DNA from: Isoetes taiwanensis
Taxonomy: Eukaryota; Streptophyta; Lycopodiopsida; Isoetales; Isoetaceae
NCBI GenBank assembly: GCA_021234155.1
Contig: JAJEKV010000006.1
Coordinates: 23,499,568 to 23,563,567, forward strand
DNA: 64,000 bases
Reading direction: 5' to 3'
A program made the translations under genes and the position numbers. This document shows positions 44,798 to 55,028 of the stretch, piece by piece (the stretch's first letter is position 1; every line of letters begins with the position of its first letter). The notes under the pieces are model-generated. The model searched no databases. It saw nothing but the letters and a program-made list of their open reading frames with translations, and was not told where the DNA came from.

Positions 44798-46130
44798 ATG
44801 GCAACCAAATTTGGAGCTACGCTCCTCAATTCAATAGAAGTTTATACTGGTGGCTCAGGATTTCAAGTCTGGAAGGAAAAAATACTTGAGGTGTTGAGCG
44901 CAGAAGATTTGATGGAAATTATAGAGCCACCAAAAGGTAAAGATCTGAAAGAGATACTTGAGAAAATGACAAAAAATGAGGCTCAAGGAAGGTGAAAGTT
45001 CTGGTAAGGCTGACGGTTGTGGTTCTATTTATGCTGATAATAAAATTAGAGAGGCAAGAGGAATTATAGCATGTAAAGTGGGATCCAACATATTGTTGAA
45101 AATGAGAGGAATGAATCCTCAACAAATGTGGGCATATCTCATTAGCAAATATGAAAAGAAATCATCCTCACAGCCAGACGTCCTAGATAAAGAGCTACGA
45201 CAACTAAAATACAGTGAAAATGAGAATGTCACTGAATTTTTTGCAAAACTGGATAATATATTTGCCGATTTAGATGCCGCAGGAGCTAGATTGAGTGATG
45301 AATTTCAAGTATTAGCTATAGCTCATGCATTTTCCAGATATGATGTATTATCCATGTTAATCAGAACCACAATTAAAAATCGTGATGATGCTGAGAGATT
45401 AGTAAGAAGAGAGCTGGAGCAGCGTAAAATAGTTGTCGAGGAAGAAGAGGGTTCTGAGAGTTCTGAAATTCTGTTTGCTGGCAAAGTAAAGAGTAAAAAG
45501 ACATATCCGAAAAAAAAAATATAGGCCTTGCTTCTATTGTCATGAAATTGGGCATTTGAAGATAGATTGTCCGAAATTGAACAAAGAAATATTAAGCTGC
45601 TATAATTGTGGAGGGTTAGGTCACATTTCCACGACATGCTCTAGTCCAAAAAATTATAATAATAAAGGACGTGGGAGATGGCAAGCTGAAAGGGGGAGTT
45701 CTATTGGAAGAGGAAGAGGGAGCTCATCTAGGGGAAGAGGAAGAAGAGGCGCAACCATGGTTAATGTAACTCAAGAAGCAAGAGACTGAGAAGGAACAAG
45801 ACGATCAAGAGGTAATACCTATTGTGCTATCAACATACAAAGCAAATAGATATATTTCTAACCATGACGTTGATGAATTTATAGTTAATAGTGGAGCTGA
45901 ACGATCAGTAGTTAATTCTACTGATTATCTAGCTAATGTTTGTTCCAGTAAACATTTGAGCCATGTACAGTTAGGAAATGGAGATTTACAGAAGGTAACA
46001 GGAAAAGGGATTATTCGATTTGCAAGGAAATTGTGTGAATGTGTCAGATGTTCTGTGTGTCCCAGGTCTGTATAAAAATCTTATATCAGTGAGTCAATTA
46101 GTTGATCTTGGATATGAATTAGGTTGCAAC
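44798..46130 (+). pseudogene. Ty1/copia gag and protease start, truncated
   Basis: Gag starts at 44798 (MATKFGATLLNS) and shifts frame into ORF 44976-45524, which has the UBN2-type core (MWAYLISKYEKK, LDKELRQLKYSENENVTEFF). Two zinc knuckles follow, a CHEIGHLKIDC part and CYNCGGLGHISTTC, then an Arg/Gly-rich tail. The protease segment reads FIVNSGAERSVV, with catalytic Asp changed to Asn. NLISVSQLVDLGYEL, the usual block before integrase, follows. The element stops near 46130, with no integrase or RT. Confidence 0.75.
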
Positions 46131-46370
46131 ATATTTTTGAATTAAGTTTTTTTGCAAAATGTGTTAGGAGTTTATTTCAATTTTCAAAATACACGGCCAA
46201 ATCATTGGAAATTGGCGCAAAAATCAAGGAAGATTGTATGCGCACTCGAGATGTACGCATTAGTACATCTCATGCAATACAACTATCAAATCATATGAAA
46301 CCATAGAAAAAAACGTACAAAAATACAAGGGGAACCCCCTGTTATTATGCTAGATATTCACGGATGGTGG
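46131..46370. other. Junction between two inverted copia remnants
   Basis: About 240 bp of unassigned sequence separates the plus-strand and minus-strand copia fragments. No terminus is visible. Confidence 0.4.
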
Positions 46371-47175
46371 CTTGATCATGCTTCTCTCAGCTCCACTATC
46401 TAACACATACAAATTGTCAACGTCTTTTAGTTTGTAATCGTAATTTAGAGTGACTTACCTCAGCATTTTCATCAAGTTCTTCTTCTGGTTCTGTGACCTT
46501 TTCAATAGCAACATTGAGTTCAACAAATCTGCCCCTCCTCTTCCTCGAGTTGCTCTTCCCCTAGTGTTATATCCTCTGCCCCAGCCTGCTTTAGGGATAT
46601 TTCCCTCTTGATTTTTTGAGAAGTCCCTTGCACTTGAACAGTTAGAAGCCAAATGACCAAATCTCTCACAATTGTAGCACTTATTTCCTTTATTCAGTTT
46701 AGGACAATTGGCTTTGAGATGGCCATAGGCATTGCACACAAAACAAAGTTTACCTTGCCCACTATGTGTCTTTCCACCAGAAGTATACAGGATTTCGCTT
46801 TGCTCCTCTTCCTCTTCAATAGCCAGGTTGTGTTGTTCTAATTCTGTTTTTGTCATATTCTCAGCTTCCTCCCTACTTTTGGCCACATTTCTGTGCAAGG
46901 TGGACAGATTCTTGTACTTTGAGAATGCCCTTGCCAATGACAAAATCTGATATTCCCATGTTATGGGTACTCCTGCAACAGTAAGGTCAGCAATCACATT
47001 ATCAAATTTTTCAAAGAAGTCCTTAATATCTTCTCCTTCTTTATACTTCAACTCTCCCAATTCCTTGTCTAAAACTAGCCGAAATGTTTTTATGTCCCAC
47101 AAATTCTTCTAGCCAGGCTTCAATTATCTCAGTTTCAAGTTCTGTATTCCTTGGAGTGAATAAATACTCCGCAAA
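46371..47175 (-). pseudogene. Second copia gag-protease remnant, inverted
   Basis: The minus ORF 46455-47102 (215 residues) carries LDKELGELKYKEGEDIKDFF, two zinc knuckles (CFVCNAYGHLKANC and CYNCERFGHLASNC) and a Gly/Arg-rich tail. Near 46380-46440 the frame continues as DVDNLYVLDSGAERSM, a protease active site with its Asp intact. The start of gag lies near 47175 in another frame. It is a relative of the neighbouring plus-strand copy but clearly diverged, and is likewise truncated. Confidence 0.75.
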
Positions 47176-47510
47176 GAAAAGTTCTGAATGGAAAGATTTG
47201 CTAGATAATGAGACTATTCCAGAGATCCGAGGTGTTGCCTTTTAAAAAACCACAAGTGAGCTTGGATTCTTGCTTCACAATTGTGAAGATTTTATACTCC
47301 AGTTTGTAGCTTAGGATGTGAGGAATCATTTGTGAGCCACCCCTTTACAAGGACAACAATCAATTTGCACGATTTCTGCCTCAGATCACCGAGAATTTGC
47401 TTTCTCCCACCCTTTTTGCAAAAAAAACACTTGTAACAGAAAATATGGGATAAGACAAAAGTTTCAAGAAAAATAGCGCTCATTTTTTCGTCCATTTTCG
47501 TGCTAATGTC

Positions 47511-47801
47511 TTGTCTGCAAAATCATCAACATCTGCATCATCTACAAATGCAAGCTCTGTACCCGTTACAGATGCTACAGTGGATACATATCCAGATTTT
47601 AACCCAGGCAAGTGCAGGAAAGAGGAGGCCCCCGAGGAAGAGGTGGATATTCAATCTACTCCAAGGAGGAAACAAAAGAATGTTGATGCTGTAACTCCAA
47701 AAGGTCAAGAACAGGCTGTAGCAAAAAAATTACCTGCAAAAAGAAAATCTCCAGGTAAACCTGTGCTATCAACACCAAGAAAGACTTATGTGCAGGACTA
47801 G
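47511..47801 (+). CDS. Small lysine-rich ORF of unknown function
   Basis: A 96-residue ORF is Ser/Thr-rich at the start, acidic in the middle (EEAPEEEVDIQ) and basic at the end (KKLPAKRKSPGKPVLSTPRK), like a disordered nuclear tail. No domain is recognised. It could be one exon, a pseudogene or chance. Confidence 0.25.
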   Translation: MSAKSSTSASSTNASSVPVTDATVDTYPDFNPGKCRKEEAPEEEVDIQSTPRRKQKNVDAVTPKGQEQAVAKKLPAKRKSPGKPVLSTPRKTYVQD

Positions 47802-47825
47802 ATCTCAGCTCTATGATAATAGTAA

Positions 47826-47860
47826 CGGGTGCCCGGCGTTGCCGGGCATAGCCTAGGCTA
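47826..47860. repeat. GC-rich hairpin plus 12-bp palindrome (Helitron-like end)
   Basis: TGCCCGGC-GTT-GCCGGGCA (47830-47848) is a perfect 8-bp stem with a 3-base loop. TAGCCTAGGCTA (47849-47860) is a perfect palindrome directly after it. Plant Helitrons end in a GC-rich hairpin followed by CTRRT; CTAGG here is close but not exact. No Helicase/Rep ORF is present. Confidence 0.4.
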
Positions 47861-49380
47861 TGATTTTATTGCAAGAACTGAACTTGATTCCTTTCATTCG
47901 TAAATAATGCATTTCAAAAAATGGTTGGATTTGCAGTTATTTCTTCTTTTAGGTCTCCTATAATAGTGGTAAGAAAACATATAGATAATGCTACGCTCAC
48001 TCAAGCTCATCTAAGAAGTCAGCACCTTTTGGTCACCTTTCCAAACTACTCAGTCTATGTGCCTATATTATCAGTGAGGTTCCTCGACATGTAAAAATCA
48101 AGTGTGGGTTATAACTATATGCCAAATGGTGCTTATGCCATTAATGTCCATCTCTCATTTGGTCGTTCAACAAATTCCTAGTTGATCAGCAACATTAACA
48201 TCATTGTCTCGTTTGGTCGCTCAACAAATTGCTAGTTGGTCAACTACATTAAGATCATTTTGCAAGTGCAACTTGTTTGAATTATTAACCAAATACATAC
48301 TCCTCTGTCACGACGTAACTGTGTCCATTTTCAAAAGTCCGCGTATCACTATCCTCTACATGATTACATGAAAACACGCAGGATCAGTTTATGGCATTCA
48401 TATTGCTTCATGTAACCATATATTATTTGCGATAGCATTTTTAATCTCACGTGAACTTCAAGCTCCTTCTGAAGCAAAAGACACTAAGAAAGGTTGGTAA
48501 GCATGTGTTTATGTTTGTTGGACTTAAAAAAGCTCAAAAATTATTAAGAAGGCACGTATGGAGAGAGGCAATAAAAGGACATGTTGAATCAAATTTCCTA
48601 AGGAATCTGAAGCCCATTGTTGGGGATTACATGCTTGGCATGGTTATGTTTTTAGAAAGAGGCACTTGTGAAGTTTTTATGTAGGTGGCATAGGCATGTC
48701 TTGAAAATATGTTATCGTATTGAAAGGGGGCCAAGTTGGGAAATGTGTTTAAGAATGTGAGTGATGAGATAAGCAAAATATTTGACCCGTGGGACTCGAA
48801 CATTACTGGCCCTAATGCTAAGTGATCAATAGGGACGTGGATATGTAGTCATTAGATTTCCTATGAACTAATCCATCCAACGTTTGTGAATTAAGTTTTA
48901 ACATGTAAATACAACATGCATGATTGATAAGTCATTAGATTTCTTATGAACTGATCCATCCAACGTTTGTGAGTTAAGTTTTAACATGTAAATAGAATAT
49001 GCATGATTGCTACATCCTGCATCAATGTAGCATGACAGCTCACTTATTGCAACAAAATATGCCCTTCTATGGGTCTGTAAACCACAAAAAATTATCCCCC
49101 ATGTTCCCCAGCAATCAACTGCATGATAAGCTGCATTATGTGTTCTTTTATGACATATTACATTAATGAGCCTCTAAAAATAGAAAACTAAAATCAATAG
49201 AAAGATGTGGACCAAAAGCAGAATGGAATGCACAAAATGAATTATTGCAATAGAATTAAGCCATAAACAGAAACTAATGTATTGGGTTCTTTTTATTGAA
49301 TTGCTTCCTAGATGTAAGAGTTGCCTTCATTTGCATTGGTACGCAGTTAAGGATTAAATGAAATTAATAAGTTTGTAAAT
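47861..49380. other. No gene recognised
   Basis: AT-rich; contains only an 83-bp duplication (listed separately). The ORF 48451-48684 shows no known domain. Confidence 0.4.
48848..49012. repeat. Tandem duplication, 2 x 83 bp
   Basis: GTCATTAGATTTC followed by about 70 more bases occurs at 48848 and 48931 with a handful of substitutions. The copies directly adjoin. Confidence 0.85.
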
Positions 49381-49384
49381 AAAA

Positions 49385-49590
49385 TATGCAGAAACTCAAA
49401 TAATATTTTCCCAAAAAATCTTGCTGATGATATGAAAGGAAAAATTGGAAGCTAACACTTACAGTGTTGACCTTAGAATATAAACTTTATGCAGAAACTC
49501 AAATACATATTTTCCCAAAAAATCTTGTTGATGATATGAAAGGAAAAATCGGAAGCTAACACTTACAGTGTTTACCTTAGAATATAACAT
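49385..49590. repeat. Tandem duplication, 2 x 104 bp
   Basis: TATGCAGAAACTCAAAT and the following part occurs at 49385 and 49489, with few differences. It lies just downstream of the putative gene's last exon on the minus strand. Confidence 0.85.
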
Positions 49591-49603
49591 ACAACATTGT
49601 AAT

Positions 49604-49759
49604 TCAAAAATACAGAATTCTGTTAAGACGCCTGGCAAACCTTAAGGCAAATTCTGGATTTAGAGAATCTATCAACTCACATTCTGATGTCAGGTAGCTA
49701 GCAGCCGCTAGTACTAAAGCACCATCTTCCAAGGAATGACTGAACAACAGCAGCACCAC
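49604..49759 (-). CDS. Candidate last coding exon of a spliced gene, product unknown
   Basis: After an acceptor TTGTACAG the minus strand reads 51 codons and a stop, including VVLLLFSHSLEDGALVLAAA, SYLTSECELIDSLNPEFALR and FARRLNRILYF. Composition is protein-like and in phase 0 with the exon at 49869-49928. I do not recognise the family. It lies downstream of the other candidate exons up to 52.3 kb. Confidence 0.45.
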   Translation of the reverse strand: MVLLLFSHSLEDGALVLAAASYLTSECELIDSLNPEFALRFARRLNRILYF

Positions 49760-49868
49760 CTGTACAATACAACTATTCTTAGATAGAAAAAACTAATGAA
49801 GCAGATTCTCAAAAGCATATTCAAATACTAAATGGAAATGGTTGAATTGTCGGGCTGCCTAATATGAC

Positions 49869-49928
49869 CTTTACATTTGCTTGTGATTTTATTATCTGTT
49901 GAACGTCAAGTAAATGCATTAGAACTTC
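49869..49928 (-). CDS. Candidate internal exon of the same gene
   Basis: The exon of exactly 20 codons EVLMHLLDVQQIIKSQANVK lies between an AG (CTCATAG) and a donor GTCATA. Both ends are phase 0, matching neighbours. An alternative acceptor farther upstream (TTTGCAG at about 49973) would instead give INISSANPPRPLIGSS and a stop, so alternative or failed splicing is possible. Confidence 0.35.
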
Positions 49929-50527
49929 CTATGAGTGGTCTTGGTGGATTTGCCGAGCTAATGTTGATCTGCAAATACAAACAAAGAATGGCTAAAAGCT
50001 CTGAAGTCAAACCTATGCCACAAATGGTATCTGCTCAAAGTAACTCAAGGGAATAGATAGATGCAGCAAATGTCCAAAGAATTTGCAAAAGTACTATGAT
50101 GTATGCAGATTAGTTAACAAAAATAGTTTTTTTCTTTCATAGAAAGCAACTCAATTTGATTGCAAAGAGAGCCTTTGCTCCAAACAGGAAATTGATATAC
50201 TACATTGATTCAAAAGAAATAGTTCAGGAGAAACGGTTCAGAAGACCAACGTATGCTAATCTAATAGATGCATGCAAGCGGTACAAAGGCATTTAAATAG
50301 ACCATTTGACACAGAAACTTATCAAACAAAAAATTTAAGGCCATGTCTTTGAATATAGCACATGGATCCATGGGGCAGAGCAGAGCTTCCATGCCTACAA
50401 CCACCTTATCAAATAACATGTAACCACATTCCTCTTCATTTAATTGCTCCTAGATGCAGCAAGAGCAATGATAAAAATTACCTAGAGCAAGAGTAGCATA
50501 CAAAAGACTTTGAGAAAGAAACCATAC

Positions 50528-50640
50528 TTGGTTGGGCAAATTCATTGTTATAGCCACAATACTTTCAAGCTCTTGTGTACCTGAAGTTTGGTGAACTTTG
50601 GAAAACCACATATTATGAGCTATAGACCTCTTCTCAAACG
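50528..50640 (-). CDS. Candidate upstream exon of the same gene
   Basis: The minus-strand frame FEKRSIAHNMWFSKVHQTSG then TQELESIVAITMNLPNQ ends at donor GTATGG in phase 0, compatible with the next exon. The upstream border is unclear and is disturbed by the 69-bp tandem duplication at 50691-50828. Confidence 0.35.
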
Positions 50641-50690
50641 CCATATTGGGACCTTGCAGCCAAATTCCTTCAAAGTAAGTTTTTCGCATA

Positions 50691-50828
50691 ACTGCGATCT
50701 AAATGGCAAAGTTATTAGAGAGAAACAAAGGAAGAAACTTACGTTTGAAGTCCATAATAACTGTGATCTAAATGGCAAAGTTATTAGAGAGAAACAAAGG
50801 AAGAAACTTATGTTTGAAGTCCATAATA
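50691..50828. repeat. Tandem duplication, 2 x 69 bp
   Basis: Copies at 50691 and 50760 differ at few bases and keep frame (23 codons). They lie beside a candidate exon border. Confidence 0.9.
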
Positions 50829-50899
50829 GATGTTCAGCTATCTCTGCACCTATCTCTGCACCTGAGATAAATGCGTAAAGTTGTAAGAGACGAACCAGG

Positions 50900-52129
50900 T
50901 CAAAATGAGCAGCAACAAAGCTAAGGAGCTTTATTTCCAAGAACACTACAAAACAGATTATTGCCAAGGTTGAATTATGAGAAGACCTTTGAGTCCTCTG
51001 CAGTTGCTAAGCACAGCCTCTAGATGCATCTAATGAATGCTCACATCTATTAACCAAAGGGGTTTTAGAGCATTTCAAGCCATGGCAAACTTAGAAATTC
51101 TGACATTTATCACACATCTAAATGCATCCATAAGTTTAACAACTATCTGCCTCTAAATCCTGCATCTGCGTGTGTAAATAGTATGCAAGGCGTTATGTTC
51201 TCAACTGCATCCTCTCAGATGCTATCATTTTTTGGAAGCTTTACATTCACAAACCTTGAGAAGACATTTCAAGAGTAGGGATTGTGCATAGTAAATGACC
51301 CTAAAGACAAAGGATGAGAGCAACAAAATGATTTCTACAACCATGAAACATACGAATCACTTTCAAATAACAATAAATAGGAAACTAATATCCTGGACTT
51401 GGTCACAAAAGATCACAATAAATGAAGGAAAAATAAAAGAGCATGCAAGAATCAGTCACTGCACTTACATCTCAAGGTTTAGTCTGCAAGTTTGACGGTC
51501 ATATAAAAGGGAAAGAAACCCTCCAAAACGAAGAAAGCAGTTGGAGGCAAGAAGTGCAACAGAGACCAAAGCTTAGAAGATAGATGTCATCTGTTGAACT
51601 TACTACTCTATATGCATCCGCTTTCACGCATCTAAAACAGGATAATCCCTGTGCATCCAAACATTCTAGTCAATTGAAAAGTATAGCAATGATATAAAAT
51701 CTAACATGATGCCTTTCAGTAGAAATAAACGTTGCAATAGATATAAATCACGTAACTTATTTCAAGTGACTTGAGAACATACCAGAACAGGTCATGTTTT
51801 CTTACAAAGAGCTCCCAATAATATACTCTGAAATGATTGCAGATTGCAGGTTGGAGGTTGGAATACAGAGGCTTCCAAATATCTAGTACTCCCATCATAT
51901 ATATAGGTTAAGAATACAAATTGAATGTATCAAAACCGACAGACTACCCTTGGATATCAGATGTTACCAACACCCATCGTTTACCTCTGCCTCTGCAAGA
52001 ATGAAACGCAGCGAAACTATTGGAGGTTGGACAGGAACCAAAATGTGATGAATATTGCAAGCCGTGCAACAACACCATGTAAGAAAAAAGAAACGTAACC
52101 AATAAGCAAGTGCATACTGATGCCAATAC
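50900..52129. other. Presumed introns or unassigned exons of the minus-strand gene
   Basis: One further block near 51785-51830 (acceptor ATTTCAG, donor GTATGT) reads VYYWELFVRKHDLFW and would fit phase 2 after the 52130 exon. Elsewhere I see no convincing coding sequence. Confidence 0.25.
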
Positions 52130-52315
52130 CTGTTCGGAATAGCTAGAAAATCTTGATCCATAAGTGCATCCTCATCAGCAACTGTGGTATGCATGCAAGG
52201 ATGAGGTCGTACCAGGAATAATCGAAGATGTTCTTCTTATAGCTCCAAAATCTGCATGTGCCGAATTTGCATGTAGCTCCACCCTGCCAGCATCCCTATC
52301 AATCTCCCGACACAT
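52130..52315 (-). CDS. Candidate first exon(s) of the same or another gene
   Basis: From ATG at 52194 the frame MHTTVADEDALMDQDFLAIP runs to donor GTATTGG (exon end 52130). Upstream, ATG at 52315 opens MCREIDRDAGRVELHANSAH and then DFGAIRRTSSIIPG before stopping at 52175. The two frames would join if 31 bases (GTACGA...CCACAG) were an intron, but plants rarely splice introns that short. Whether these belong to the 49.6-50.6 kb exons is inferred only from strand and spacing. Confidence 0.3.
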
Positions 52316-52379
52316 GAAGGAGATCGAACCGTCTCCTCGCACGTGAACCCCTAATTTTTAGTTCAGTCTCTTTTCTTTT

Positions 52380-54600
52380 TCCTTTATCTCATTTTTGGCT
52401 CACCTGGAAAAACTTCCGGCAGCCAAAAAAACCCCAAACCATAGGAAATCAAGTTAAGGGGAAAATCTAAAAAGTTTTTGGGGTGCCGGAAAAACCAAAT
52501 TTAAACAATAGATTAACCATATTTGTTTTATACATATGACACGATCACAGGTTGTAATCGAACTAGAACCAGAACCAGAACCATAAGAAAAAGAAGAGGA
52601 CATCGACCGAGAGGCTGATGTGATAGCAAGCAAGGTGCAGCAGAGCGTGAAAGATGCAGAAGAAGCTATCTCCGACAGGGAAGGTGGTGATGAGAAAACA
52701 ATGCGAGTATCTTGTTAATAGATCTACAATTGATTAATTTTTGAAAGTCTGCTTGTGATGCTGATACTGCCATTTCCTTGTACCGTTTAGTGGACCGACT
52801 CAAAAAGTTGATCCCATTCACTCCTTAAAAGGACTGTCCTCCTAAGCCTGCACCTGCTGTGTTCCAAAATGATGTCGATGAGTTCTGCTGGAAGCTGGAC
52901 TCGACTTTAAATATGGTAGATGTGTATGGGAAATAAGCTACAACTTTAAGCATTTTTCTGTTATTTCATTCTTACACTTACTCATTTTTTGTACTAGTAT
53001 ATATTCTAGATTTATGTGCAGGTACCTTTGTAGCTCTCTTTCATCTGATTGGAAACAAGTTCTTTATGTTTCCACCAGAGAGCTTCATCAATTTTGTGAG
53101 TGTCCTTAAGAACAGGAATTCTGCAGATGTCCAGAACAGTCACATAAAGGAAGAGCTGGATGGCATTCTGCTTGCACGATGTCAATACATTTTTGTCCCA
53201 GTTCTGCAAGGCCCAAATGTTGGCTTGGCAATTCTTCTGCTTGCTGGTCCATTCAAAACCACTCTCTCGTGTCTGGTGGGTCCAAGCATAGTGTCATGTC
53301 AAAGGCTTTGAAGTGGATGCTAAACTCCTCCAAAAGTAAGTATCACTTTCAATTCTGTTATTTATAATTAGTTTTGGCAAGTTCCTTAGCGGTCTTAGCC
53401 ATATCAACCCAATCAACAAGGCATCCCTTCAAGTGAAGAGTAAATGCCCGAGCTAAATATGTAGAAATATAATAGTTTGTAACCTGTTTCTTGCCATAAA
53501 CCAATGTATAGATTTTGAAAAATTCTTCTCTCTATACATTCTAAACTCTGTCTTCCTTGAATCCTCTTCTATTTTTTGGAGCTGCACCCCATACCTCGTT
53601 CATAATCTCCTCTATTCTGGGTATGTGGGTCTCGGCATGTTTTTCACAAAGGTCTTTTGCTTGGATCGCTTCGGAACCCAGAAGTTTTCTCTTTGCAAGT
53701 AAAATTCCAGTGTCGAAAGTGCTGGTTTCTTGATTCGGCCATGGCGAAGAGCAAGCACTAGGTTGGGGATTTGATTTTGGGGCCATTGCTAGATCAAGAA
53801 TTGGCGATTGAAATGGAATCAGAGAATGTAGGGGTGGAACAGCGAACGCGAGGCAAACCATGCAAGAATTTGGGAAAGAAGTTTAAAATCCAAAAATGGT
53901 GCCGTTGCAGAATGGTGGATAGCCTTAATGATAACAGTTACTGACAGTTCATGATTATAGGAAACCCGAAATTGTGCATTGGACATATGTATCTGTATAA
54001 AAAGGGCTACATTTCTAGACATCCTTTCATGCTTTTACCCTTGCTGCAATCTTAGATCCTTGTTGCCAAATCTAGTGCTACTATTATGTTGTTAAAAATG
54101 CAGGCTGTTGCTTGATCTTGAAATGACCTATTTGACAGCAGCCAGCTGATTGATCTTGAAATGAACAGCTGAAAGCTTCTTGGATGCTCTACTCTGTCAT
54201 AGCTTAGATAAGAAATAAAATTTAATCAACGGAATAGACTATTTACTTACTATCGCCATAGCTAGAGTAGAATTTTCAAAGTCAGCTTGCAACATTTGGA
54301 ACTTGAATGCAGACATAGTTGAAACCCTAGTAAGAACCGTGAGAAAATTTGGCAGAAACTTTTTAACCTAAGTAGTGCACTTTTATCTTCCTATATCAAT
54401 TCTATCATATACGAAATTCTCTTTGCACATAATAATCTGGAACTAAAAATAGGCCCATGATAAAACAGAACTAATATAGGCATGGCTAACGTAATCTATT
54501 GAGAGGCTTACTGAATATTTGCTTCTTCATAAAATGGCATGCCTAACACTTCGATCCAAGTGGAAATTTTTCTTTGATCTGTTTATCCAACAAGAACAAT
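52380..54600. other. No intact gene; possible decayed coding pieces
   Basis: On the plus strand 53000-53310 reads SFINFVSVLKNRNSADVQNS and then CQYIFVPVLQG, which faintly recalls Ulp1-type proteases carried by some plant transposons. The catalytic His/Trp context is not intact. The minus ORF 53541-53861 (106 residues) is unrecognised. Both are too weak to call as genes. Confidence 0.2.
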
Positions 54601-54639
54601 TTTCCGATTGAGCGATTAAGATAAAGCCGGAGTGTTCTT

Positions 54640-54796
<157 letters not shown>

Positions 54797-55028
54797 GCGT
54801 TGGCCACATGCTCATTAAAAAGCATCTCTCGTCACATCGGTTCCTCCCCTAAATGTCGTATTTTTTGGGAGGGGAGGAGAGACAATTGTCTCTCGTGGCT
54901 TAACAGCCTCGGTTATGGGCATAATTTTTGCTGGTTGCCGGATTTTCGATCGTGCATCCATTCCGGCCGACGAGAGAAAATGTGGGATAATTCGATCGTA
55001 ACGTTCAATTCGGGCGCCAAACGAACCT

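Noticed and set aside
47511-47801. Histone-like or AT-hook protein
   Set aside because: The C-terminus is Lys/Pro-rich, but no GRP core of an AT-hook and no histone fold are present.
53066-53311. Ulp1-type protease gene
   Set aside because: Only a faint QYIFVPVLQG-like match. The catalytic His-Trp context and remaining triad are not visible in any frame.
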